21,741 bases of DNA from Gracilibacteraceae bacterium (GTDB lineage: Bacteria; Bacillota; Desulfitobacteriia; Desulfitobacteriales; Syntrophobotulaceae): positions 1 to 21,741 of the forward strand of contig JAIRRL010000047.1 in assembly GCA_031255985.1 (NCBI GenBank), in the 5' to 3' direction. A program made the position numbers and the translations under genes. Below the pieces are notes generated by a model. The model was not told the origin of the DNA and searched no databases. It saw only the letters and a list, made by a program, of their open reading frames with translations. Of the stretch, positions 15,719-21,741 are shown piece by piece (the stretch's first letter is position 1; the number at the start of each line of letters is the position of its first letter).

Positions 15719-16875
15719 CAAGGCGCCGCCGCCACCTCTCCGGCCGCCCGCGGCGACGCCTCGTTTTCCGCCGCCGCCACCTCTCCGGCCGCCCGCAGAA
15801 ACGCCTCGTTTTCCGCCGGCGTCCCGGCGCTCACGCGCAAACACGGCCCCAGACCGGTCAAATGCTCAAACACCCGCGCGATAAACCCGCGGGCGCGCAG
15901 CGCCTCTCCCCACCGGATCGCGTCCGGCGGCCGGAAAAGGACGAAATTCGCCCGCGTCGGCCAAACCTTCACGCCGGGCAGCCCCTTTAGCCCCCGATAC
16001 AGTTTTTCCGTTTCCGCCCGCAGAGCGGCGACTTGCCGTTCGTAGGCCGCGGCGCGGCGGATGACCGCCAGACCGGCTTTTTGGGTGAAAGAGTTCACAT
16101 TGAAGGTCTGGCGCGTCCGGTTCAGCGAAGACACCGCCGCCGCCGGCCCGCAAAGATAGCCGAGCCGCAGGGCGGCCATTCCGAACGCCTTGGAAAAAGT
16201 TTTCATTACAAGTAAATTTTGGTATTCGGAAATCAGCGGCAGCACAGACGTTTCCGCTCCGGCAAACTCGCCGTAAGCCTCGTCCACCAGCACCAGCGTC
16301 CCGCTCTCTTTGAGCAGGCGTTCTATCTCCGGCCGGGGAAACAAAGCGCCGGTCGGATTGTTCGGATTGCAGACGATCATGACGGCGACCGGATTGTCCC
16401 GGCAGAGACTTAACATTTTTTCCAGGTTTAACGCTTGCCCCTCCGCCGCCAGGGGCGCTTCCAGCAGCGGCGTTCCCGTCGTCGCCGCCATCGCCGCGTA
16501 AACGCCGAAAGTAGGCGGGTGAATAAGCAGCGCCCGCCCCGGGCCGCCAAAGGTTTGCAGCGCCATGACAATCAATTCGTCGGAACCGTTGCCCACGATG
16601 ATTTCCTCCGCCCGCAAACCGCAACGCGCGGCCAGAGCCTCGCGCAGGGCGATAGCCTCGCCGTCCGGATAGCGGTTGAATTCCAGGCCGGCGGCGATTT
16701 CCGCCCCCAGCCCTTCCGGCCAGGGAAAAGGATTTTCGTTCGCATCCAGCTTAATCAAAGACGCGGGGACGCCGCCCGCAACGTCCCGCGTCTCCTGATT
16801 CTCGTGGGGGACGCCGCCCGTAGCGTCCCGCGTCTCCTGATCCCGCTCCCTGCCGGGCGTCGATTTATTCCCCAT
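15718..16875 (-). CDS. hisC: HisC: histidinol-phosphate aminotransferase
   Basis: 385 aa, longer than usual. Fold-type I aminotransferase motifs are present: KLDANENPFPWP, NGSDELI, VCNPNNPTGALF, VLVDEAYGEFA (Asp/Tyr contacting the cofactor) and MKTFSKAFGMAALRLGY, whose Lys binds pyridoxal phosphate. It converts imidazole acetol phosphate to histidinol phosphate. Both ends are odd. The first 36 residues contain a direct repeat (QETRDATGGVP, then QETRDVAGGVP), and the last 30 contain a near-perfect 15-residue duplication (AENEAFLRAAGEVAA, then AENEASPRAAGEVAA). Neither end belongs to the normal family core. The ATG overlaps the hisD stop by 11 bp. It may start later than annotated, since the core begins only near residue 38. 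Confidence 0.93.
   Translation of the reverse strand: MGNKSTPGRERDQETRDATGGVPHENQETRDVAGGVPASLIKLDANENPFPWPEGLGAEIAAGLEFNRYPDGEAIALREALAARCGLRAEEIIVGNGSDELIVMALQTFGGPGRALLIHPPTFGVYAAMAATTGTPLLEAPLAAEGQALNLEKMLSLCRDNPVAVMIVCNPNNPTGALFPRPEIERLLKESGTLVLVDEAYGEFAGAETSVLPLISEYQNLLVMKTFSKAFGMAALRLGYLCGPAAAVSSLNRTRQTFNVNSFTQKAGLAVIRRAAAYERQVAALRAETEKLYRGLKGLPGVKVWPTRANFVLFRPPDAIRWGEALRARGFIARVFEHLTGLGPCLRVSAGTPAENEAFLRAAGEVAAAENEASPRAAGEVAAAP
15724..15813 (-). repeat. 45-bp in-frame tandem duplication at the hisC 3' end
   Basis: Two adjacent 45-bp copies (15724-15768 and 15769-15813) differ at three bases only. They encode the duplicated 15-residue tail of HisC; the codon changes turn Phe-Leu into Ser-Pro in the terminal copy. 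Confidence 0.92.
16765..16841 (-). repeat. 35-bp direct repeat, 42-bp period, at the hisC 5' end
   Basis: Copies at 16765-16799 and 16807-16841 agree at 33 of 35 bases and are 7 bp apart. The 42-bp period keeps the hisC frame and gives a repeated QETRD-x-x-GGVP segment in the N-terminal extension. Confidence 0.9.
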
Positions 16876-18160
16876 CTCGCGACTCTTCCCTTCGCTCCAC
16901 CGCCCTGGCGTGAGCTTCCAACCCCTCGCTCCGCGCCAGCAGCGCGATTTGGCGTTGGCTTGCCCTGAGGGCTTCCGGCGAATAATGCACCACGCTGATT
17001 TTTTTCAAAAAAGCGTCCACGTCCAGAACGGAGTGAAACCGCGCCGTTCCGCCCGTGGGCAGAATATGATCCGGGCCGGCGAAATAATCGCCGACCGCTT
17101 CCGGCGTACAGGGGCCGAGAAAAACCGCGCCGGCGTTCCGCACCCGGCCCAGCCAGGCGAAAGGCTCCGCCACCGCCAATTCCAGATGCTCCGGCGCGAT
17201 GGCGTTGGCCAGATCCATCCCCCGCGCCAGGGAATCCACCAAAATCAAAGCGCCGTTATCCTCCCAGGCGCGGCGGGCGATTTCCTCCCGCGGCAGACCG
17301 GTCAGCTGCCGCTCCGTTTCCGCCGCCACCTCCCGCAGCAAAGCCTCATGGGGCGAAATACAGACGGCGGCGGCAAGCGCGTCGTGTTCGGCCTGGGAAA
17401 GCAGATCGGCCGCCAGGAGCGCCGCATCCCAGGTTTCGTCGGCCAAAATGACGATTTCGCTCGGCCCGGCCAGCATATCAATATCCACTATGCCGTAAAC
17501 CTGTTTTTTCGCCAGCGTCACATATATATTGCCCGGCCCCGTGATCTTGTCCACCGGCGGAACGGAGGGCGCGCCAAAAGCGAGTGCGGCGATCGCCTGC
17601 GCCCCGCCGATTTTGTATATTTCCTCCACGCCGCATTCCCGCGCCGCGGCCAGAACCTCGGCTTTCAGGCGCCCGTCCCGCTGAGGCGGTGAAACCATGA
17701 CTATCCGCTCCACCCCGGCCACCGCCGCCGGGACGGCGTTCATGAGCACCGAGGACGGATAGGCCGCCGTGCCGCCCGGAACATATATCCCCACGCTGGC
17801 GAGCGGCCGCGTCATCTGTCCGAGGATGGAACCGTCCGCCGCCGGCTCCAGCCAGGAAACGCGCTTTTGTTTTTCATGGTAACGGCGGATATTGTCCCGC
17901 GCCGCCCGCAGCGCCGCCAGCCATTCCGCCGACACCGCCCCGCCCGCTTGGGCGATTTCCGCTTCAGTCACGCGCAGACCGGCGCCGCGCAGGTCAGGGC
18001 CGTCAAAACGCTCTGTCAGATCGTATAAAGCCTCGTCCCCTTCGTCCGCCACTTTGGCTAAGATAGCGGCTACCGTGTCGGCCAGAGCGCGCCTGTCCGC
18101 GCCGGTTCCGCGCCGCCGCGCCGCCAGATCCCAGTCGGCGTCGCTTACAATCTCCTTCAT
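16865..18160 (-). CDS. hisD: HisD: histidinol dehydrogenase
   Basis: 431 aa, full length. Family motifs: SVGIYVPGGTAAYPSSVLMN, KITGPGNIYVTLAK, DMLAGPSEIVILAD, LLSQAEHDALAAA (zinc-binding Gln/His), IAPEHLEL (catalytic Glu/His), GPDHILPTGG (zinc Asp) and EGLEAHARAV (zinc His). It oxidises histidinol to histidine with two NAD+. The ATG has GGAGG about ten bases upstream and overlaps the hisG stop as ATGA. Nothing in the active site is missing. Confidence 0.97.
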   Translation of the reverse strand: MKEIVSDADWDLAARRRGTGADRRALADTVAAILAKVADEGDEALYDLTERFDGPDLRGAGLRVTEAEIAQAGGAVSAEWLAALRAARDNIRRYHEKQKRVSWLEPAADGSILGQMTRPLASVGIYVPGGTAAYPSSVLMNAVPAAVAGVERIVMVSPPQRDGRLKAEVLAAARECGVEEIYKIGGAQAIAALAFGAPSVPPVDKITGPGNIYVTLAKKQVYGIVDIDMLAGPSEIVILADETWDAALLAADLLSQAEHDALAAAVCISPHEALLREVAAETERQLTGLPREEIARRAWEDNGALILVDSLARGMDLANAIAPEHLELAVAEPFAWLGRVRNAGAVFLGPCTPEAVGDYFAGPDHILPTGGTARFHSVLDVDAFLKKISVVHYSPEALRASQRQIALLARSEGLEAHARAVERREESRDGE

Positions 18161-18843
18161 CCCGCTTTTTCCTCCCGCCCGGCCCCGTTGACCTGCTCCC
18201 GCAAATTGTCCGTCAGAGCGCGGATCGCGTCAAAACGCAGGCGATACGTCACCCGGTTCGCGATCAGCCGCGTGGTCGCCTCAAAAATCGACGCTATTTC
18301 CACCAGCTTGTTTTCTTTCAGCGTAGCGCCGGAGGACACAATATCCACAATCATTTCCGCCAGGCCGACTTTCGGCGCCAGCTCGATATTGCCGTGCAGC
18401 TTGATCGTCGTGACCTGCATCCCCTGTTCGGTAAAAAACAGTCGCGCGACCCTGGGGAATTTTGTCGCGACGCGCGCCCGGTTGAACGCCTTTAAATCAT
18501 AGCCGCCGTCCGGCCGGCGCGGCGGCAGCGCTTCTTCCGGGGCCGCCACGATAAAACGGCAGGCGCCGTATTTCAAATCCAGCAATTCCGCCACATCCCG
18601 GTTTTGCTCCACTATGGTGTCCTTGCCGACAAAGCCGGCGTCGGCCGCCCCGTATTCCACATAAGTCGGAATATCCGTCGGCCGGCAGATAATGAGCCGC
18701 GCCCGGCAAGCCGGAAAATCAAATGTCAGCCGGCGCGATTCCCGCCCCACATCGGCGCAGGGGATGCCGAATCCCCGCAGCAATTCCAGCGAGCGCGCCA
18801 GCAATTTGCCTTTGGGCAAAGCTATTGTCAGCACTTCCCTCAT
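18157..18843 (-). CDS. hisG: HisG: ATP phosphoribosyltransferase, short form
   Basis: 228 aa from the ATG at 18843, with AGAGG seven bases upstream; the product starts MREVLTIALPKGKLLARSLELL. A longer frame to 18981 would run through the promoter and is rejected. Catalytic motifs include GAADAGFVGKDTIVE, ATKFPRVARLFF and EMIVDIVSSGATLKENKLVEI. The C-terminal ACT-like regulatory domain of long HisG is absent, so this is the short form that works in a hetero-octamer with HisZ. It catalyses the first, normally feedback-inhibited step of the pathway. No hisZ is seen beside it. It is the first gene of the operon. Confidence 0.95.
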   Translation of the reverse strand: MREVLTIALPKGKLLARSLELLRGFGIPCADVGRESRRLTFDFPACRARLIICRPTDIPTYVEYGAADAGFVGKDTIVEQNRDVAELLDLKYGACRFIVAAPEEALPPRRPDGGYDLKAFNRARVATKFPRVARLFFTEQGMQVTTIKLHGNIELAPKVGLAEMIVDIVSSGATLKENKLVEIASIFEATTRLIANRVTYRLRFDAIRALTDNLREQVNGAGREEKAG

Positions 18844-18903
18844 ACAAAAGCCTCTCTTAATTTCTCCGGCGGCGTCTTCGCCGCTGATAATATGTTTGCC
18901 CTC

Positions 18904-18932
18904 AGTATACTCCTTTTTTGATGCGATATCAA
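18904..18932 (-). promoter_or_regulatory. sigma70-type promoter of the his operon
   Basis: On the minus strand, TTGATA (18932-18927) and TATACT (18909-18904) are separated by 17 bp. The start of transcription would be near 18897, leaving a leader of about 54 nt with a small GC hairpin (GCGGCG-AAGA-CGCCGC on the minus strand) and then the hisG ribosome binding site. No T-box or histidine-rich leader peptide is visible. Confidence 0.85.
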
Positions 18933-18947
18933 GATAAGCTTGCTTAT
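18918..18947. promoter_or_regulatory. Two palindromes overlapping or flanking the his -35 box (possible operators)
   Basis: TTGAT-N5-ATCAA (18918-18932) covers the -35 box and ATAAGC-TT-GCTTAT (18934-18947) sits directly upstream, overlapping the end of the neighbouring ABC gene. Both are symmetrical enough to bind a dimeric regulator; none is identified. Confidence 0.4.
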
Positions 18948-19633
18948 GTACCGGCGCCTCTGCCGCCCCCAACTTTGACAAGCCTCCCGGCCCGCATGGT
19001 CAAAATCCGGCTGCCGTAACGCGCCGCCGCCGTGTCGTGCGTCGCCATCAGCACCGCTGTTCCCTGTTCCGCGATTGCGGCAAAAATCCGCATAATTTCC
19101 GCCGCCGTCTCCCCATCCAAATCTCCGGTCGGCTCGTCGGCAATCAGTAGCTCCGGTTCCGGCAGCAGAGCGCGGGCGATAGCGACCCGGCGCGCTTCTC
19201 CGCCGGAAAGGCTGGCGGGATATTGAGCCGCCGCGCTGCCCAGCCCCATCTGCTCCAGGAGAGCCAAGGCCCGGTTCGCCGGATTGCCCGGCCGCCGCCG
19301 CAGCGCGTATGGCAGAACCACGTTTTGCAGCGCCGTAAAATTAGCCAGCAGGCTTTGACCCTGCGTGATATAGCCCAGCCGCGTATTGCGCAGGCGGGAA
19401 AGCGCCTTGTCGTCCAGATCGGCGTATTCTTGCCCGGCAAAACTGACGCTGCCGGCATCAGGCGTGAGCAGACCGGCCAAAATGTTGAGCAAAGTGGTCT
19501 TGCCGCAGCCGGAGCGCCCGGTCAGGCAGACAAACTCACCCGCCGCCAGAGTCAGCGACACGCCGTCCACCGCGTAAAAAACCTGCTCGCCCCGCGGATA
19601 TTGCTTCCGCAGCGCCTGCGCCGTCAAAATCAC
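18944..19633 (-). CDS. ABC transporter ATP-binding protein, MacB/LolD type
   Basis: 229 aa with Walker A (GRSGCGKTT), Q-loop (YITQGQSLLANFT), signature (LSGGEARRVAIARALL), Walker B (LLIADEPTGDLD) and switch His (MATHDTAAA). The EPTGDLD wording and size are those of the MacB/LolD/FtsE group, which act on membrane-bound substrates rather than as importers. It starts at a GTG overlapping the permease stop (GTGA) with GGAGGG six bases upstream. It is the third gene of the DUF4418-permease-ATPase set. Its stop reaches into the his promoter region, and no terminator is seen after it, so read-through into hisG is possible. Confidence 0.9.
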   Translation of the reverse strand: MILTAQALRKQYPRGEQVFYAVDGVSLTLAAGEFVCLTGRSGCGKTTLLNILAGLLTPDAGSVSFAGQEYADLDDKALSRLRNTRLGYITQGQSLLANFTALQNVVLPYALRRRPGNPANRALALLEQMGLGSAAAQYPASLSGGEARRVAIARALLPEPELLIADEPTGDLDGETAAEIMRIFAAIAEQGTAVLMATHDTAAARYGSRILTMRAGRLVKVGGGRGAGT

Positions 19634-20850
19634 GCTTCGCCCTCCCTGATAACGGCGTAAGCGTCGGCGCGGCCTATTTTCACAGCGGAAAACAGGGAAG
19701 CCAGCGGCCCCACGGCGAAGGAAAGCAGCAGACAGGCGATGGTCACGGCGACGAATCCCCCCGGCGAAGGCTGCATGTAAGGCATGGCCGCCGCGTCCTG
19801 AATGTAGGCCCGGAAGGGGATTATGATCAGGGCGGCCAAAAACACGCCTGCCCCGCCGCCGGTGAGGCTCACCACTCCCGCCTCCAGAAAAACCAGCGCC
19901 TGGAGTTTGCGGCGCGTGGCCCCCAGAGAGCGCAAAACGCCGAATTCCCTTTTTCGCTCGTTTATAACCACGGAAAAAACGACGGCCAGGACTAACAGCG
20001 CAACAAACCAGAGCAAAGCGGCCAGAGCGGCGGAAAAAGTCACGATTGCGCGCAGACCGCCCGCCACGCTGTGGACGATGGTTTTTGCCGCCACGACGAC
20101 TATGCCGCTGCTCCCATAGCCAAATTCACTGTTGATCCCGCCGGTCACGCCGCTAATCGTAAAACCCTCATCTATCGTCACCGCCAGGGAAGAAACCGCC
20201 CCGGCCGCGGGGAGCGGAGTTCCGCCCGCCGCGCTGTAATCAGCCGCCGCCGCTCTCGCCGACGCCATGTTCATAAAAATAGAAGCGTCAAATCCTGTTC
20301 CTGTTTTTTCCATTTTAGCCGCAATGCGATAATCACGGTCGAAAAACTTGATCGCCTCTCCCACCCGGCCGGAAACAGCGCCGCCCACGACGATATCCCC
20401 GTCCGCCAGATCGCCGGGATAAGCGGTTCTGATCCAGGGTTCAATGACAAAATCCGTTTTTTGCTCGAAGCCGATTAGCTGGATCGGCATGGCGCAGCAA
20501 CTGGCGTTGAGGGAAGCGACGAATAACTGCGGGGAAACGGCGCGCACACCTTCGACCGCCGCGATTTTTTCCGTCCAGGCCCCGTCCATATAAAAAGCGC
20601 TCGGTTCGCCGCGCAGCAAAATCCCCTCCACCGTCTGGTCATATCCCTTGGGCACGATCAGGAGATCCGCGCCCAGACGGCTGGCCAGGGCGTCCGTGCC
20701 GTTGAACAGGCCGTAGGTTATTAGCGAGCCGCCAAAGAGGACAAAAGACATGATCGCGACCAGAATGATAAGCCCGGCCGTCCGGACAGGCCGCCTTTTC
20801 AGGTTGCAGAACGCCAGATCGGAAAAGGTCAGATACGGCCTGTCATCCAT
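19630..20850 (-). CDS. FtsX/MacB-type ABC transporter permease
   Basis: 406 aa. One membrane segment near residues 25-45 is followed by a large extracytoplasmic domain of about 220 residues (MacB periplasmic-core-like, ADLLIVPKGYD...). Three membrane segments in the C-terminal FtsX fold follow, with the coupling sequence NERKREFGVLRSLGATRRKL between the first two of them. This is the usual layout of MacB/FtsX permeases, which use mechanotransmission rather than an ordinary transport path. The ATG overlaps the DUF4418 stop by 8 bp and the stop overlaps the ATPase start. The extracytoplasmic part has a Cys pair (NASCCAMPIQL) that could be redox-active or bind metal; this is speculation. Confidence 0.87.
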   Translation of the reverse strand: MDDRPYLTFSDLAFCNLKRRPVRTAGLIILVAIMSFVLFGGSLITYGLFNGTDALASRLGADLLIVPKGYDQTVEGILLRGEPSAFYMDGAWTEKIAAVEGVRAVSPQLFVASLNASCCAMPIQLIGFEQKTDFVIEPWIRTAYPGDLADGDIVVGGAVSGRVGEAIKFFDRDYRIAAKMEKTGTGFDASIFMNMASARAAAADYSAAGGTPLPAAGAVSSLAVTIDEGFTISGVTGGINSEFGYGSSGIVVVAAKTIVHSVAGGLRAIVTFSAALAALLWFVALLVLAVVFSVVINERKREFGVLRSLGATRRKLQALVFLEAGVVSLTGGGAGVFLAALIIIPFRAYIQDAAAMPYMQPSPGGFVAVTIACLLLSFAVGPLASLFSAVKIGRADAYAVIREGEA

Positions 20851-21274
20851 TGACGCTCACCGCCTTTCCTCTGCCGCCCATCAGGTAAAAGGAGTTTAAA
20901 GCGAAGCCCGTAAGCGTGAGGATGCTGATCACCGTGACGGCGGGAAAAGCAACGCGGCGGCAGGCCATGGTTTCCATCGGGCAGCCGCCGATCAGGGCCG
21001 CGGGCAGAAGCAGGGCGAGCAAAGCGGTGAAAAAGACCGCGACGCTGAGGCCGAGGCGCGTTTGTTTGGCGGAAAAAACGAGCAGGCAGGCGCCGAGCAG
21101 CGTCAGCAAAAGCCCGGCCCCCAATTCAGCCTGCCCCGTCCAATGGCACCTCATCCAGCCGCCGTCAGCCGTCGGCGGACAAAGACGGAAAATATAGCGC
21201 GGCCCAAGAGAAATCAGCAAGCCGGCGGCGATCGCGCCCCCGCCGGAGATAAAGCGATTCAGCAAAAAAATCAC
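20843..21274 (-). CDS. DUF4418-family membrane protein
   Basis: 143 aa with four hydrophobic segments. Conserved-looking cysteine motifs lie in the extracytoplasmic loops: a CPPTADGGWMRCHWTGQ stretch near residue 32 and GGCPMETMACRRVAFP near 97. This pattern fits DUF4418, a family of unknown function often found next to MacB/FtsX-type ABC systems. The annotated GTG start at 21274 lies immediately after GAGGG; a TTG at 21265 is better spaced from that site and may be the true start. It is the first gene after the promoter at 21362-21391. The loops could bind a metal or a small ligand, but no function is known. Confidence 0.75.
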   Translation of the reverse strand: MIFLLNRFISGGGAIAAGLLISLGPRYIFRLCPPTADGGWMRCHWTGQAELGAGLLLTLLGACLLVFSAKQTRLGLSVAVFFTALLALLLPAALIGGCPMETMACRRVAFPAVTVISILTLTGFALNSFYLMGGRGKAVSVNG

Positions 21275-21300
21275 CCCTCATCAAGGAATACAGAGAATGT

Positions 21301-21346
21301 GGAAAATACAGGAAATACAGGAAATACAGGAAATGCAGTAAATGAA
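21301..21346 (-). repeat. 9-bp tandem repeat in the leader of the DUF4418 operon
   Basis: Three near-identical 9-bp units of GGAAATACA type (plus-strand reading) lie at 21311-21337, flanked by a 10-bp variant at 21301-21310 and a diverged copy at 21338-21346. They fall between the promoter and the first gene. Confidence 0.85.
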
Positions 21347-21361
21347 ACGACCTGGGAATTC

Positions 21362-21391
21362 AGTATAGCACGCCGGCAAGAGCCGCGTCAA
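21362..21391 (-). promoter_or_regulatory. sigma70-type promoter of the DUF4418-ABC operon
   Basis: On the minus strand, TTGACG (21391-21386) and TATACT (21367-21362) are 18 bp apart. Transcription would start near 21355 and the leader of about 80 nt would include the 9-bp repeats. Confidence 0.8.
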
Positions 21392-21481
21392 GAAAAAAAT
21401 TAGCAAAAACTAACCAAATTCGGCATAATCGTCATAAAATTAATTCCATAAAAAACAATGAAGACGGAGATCGCCTGTTAC
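21392..21481. other. AT-rich region upstream of the DUF4418 promoter
   Basis: An AT-rich 90-bp stretch with several A-runs. The minus strand shows a weak TTAG/CTAA stem followed by T7 at about 21394-21414, too weak to call a terminator. I see no gene or convincing regulatory site in it. Confidence 0.45.
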
Positions 21482-21741
21482 TTAATGAACGGTGCTTTTT
21501 TGTTGCCGAAAATCGGAACAAGAGGTGAAACCAAATGGCAGAAGCACTCGGCGTTTGCTCAATCTGGACGGCTGACCGCCGGTTCTGGAAGCTGCAAAGG
21601 TGACGCAGGCCGTAATTACGGAAACCTTGATTCCGTTAGGGTTAAGCGAACAGGATACCCAAGTATAAACTCCGGGACTGACGGGCGCCAAGAAGTAAAG
21701 GCCGCTCAATCCGCTGTTTCCTGCCAGGCGTCTGTTATATA
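21482..21741 (-). CDS. Possible 3' end of an unidentified gene running in from the right edge
   Basis: A minus-strand frame is open from the window edge (about 21739) to a TAA at 21482-21484, giving at least 85 codons and including SGLYFLAPVSPGVYTWVS. I do not recognise it. The base composition is lower in GC than the other genes. No ribosome binding site or start can be judged because the 5' end is outside. It may be a true partial gene or a chance frame in an intergenic region. Confidence 0.3.
   Translation of the reverse strand, partial: YNRRLAGNSGLSGLYFLAPVSPGVYTWVSCSLNPNGIKVSVITACVTFAASRTGGQPSRLSKRRVLLPFGFTSCSDFRQQKSTVH

Noticed and set aside
18844..18981. N-terminal extension of HisG to 18981
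   Set aside because: It would translate through the his promoter and the end of the neighbouring gene; the ATG at 18843 has a good ribosome binding site and the family start.
21536..21604. 22-codon plus-strand ORF (MAEALGVCSIW...) after GAGGTG
   Set aside because: It has a plausible ribosome binding site but is very short, shows no family features and overlaps the opposite open frame.

Overview
This window comes from a GC-rich bacterial chromosome with tightly packed, translationally coupled operons and AGGAGG-type ribosome binding sites. The gene order hisG-D-C-B-H-A-F-IE, the short-form HisG and a NitT/TauT-type lipoprotein transporter fit a Firmicutes-like anaerobe (Clostridia or Negativicutes). 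That placement is an inference from gene content, not a phylogenetic result.

Region 1 (about 1-8138, + strand) is a compact six-gene operon. Its members are a 5'-truncated UbiA-type prenyltransferase, a large ATP/His-domain dikinase built like rifampin phosphotransferase, a DUF3419/BtaA-like SAM-dependent aminocarboxypropyl transferase, a phytol/dolichol-kinase-like membrane protein with an extra membrane half, a GNAT acetyltransferase and an AMP-forming ligase. Most junctions are short overlaps (ATGGCTGA, ATGA, GTGA). Together they look like an uncharacterised pathway for an unusual membrane lipid or isoprenoid; the product is unknown.

Region 2 (8139-8424) is a convergent intergenic region. 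It holds a strong minus-strand rho-independent terminator and a second hairpin that overlaps the 3' end of the ligase gene.

Region 3 (8425-18932, - strand) is one long transcription unit. It starts at a near-consensus promoter (TTGATA-17-TATACT) and runs hisG, D, C, B, H, A, F, IE. It then continues without a break into an ABC importer (lipoprotein, ATPase, permease) and an M20 amidohydrolase before the terminator. The hisF-hisIE junction is unusual: a 23-bp unit is repeated so that three 8-codon mini-ORFs, each with its own Shine-Dalgarno and each overlapping the next as ATGA, link the hisF stop to the hisI start. No hisZ or histidinol-phosphatase gene is visible.

Region 4 (18944-21391, - strand) has its own promoter (TTGACG-18-TATACT). 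It encodes a DUF4418 membrane protein, a MacB/FtsX-type permease and a LolD/MacB-type ATPase. Region 5 (21392-21741) is AT-richer and contains only an uncertain ORF that runs off the window edge.

Short tandem duplications recur across the window: 9 bp x6 in the DUF3419 gene, 23 bp at hisF/hisI, 45 bp and 42 bp periods at the two ends of hisC, and 9 bp in the DUF4418 leader.
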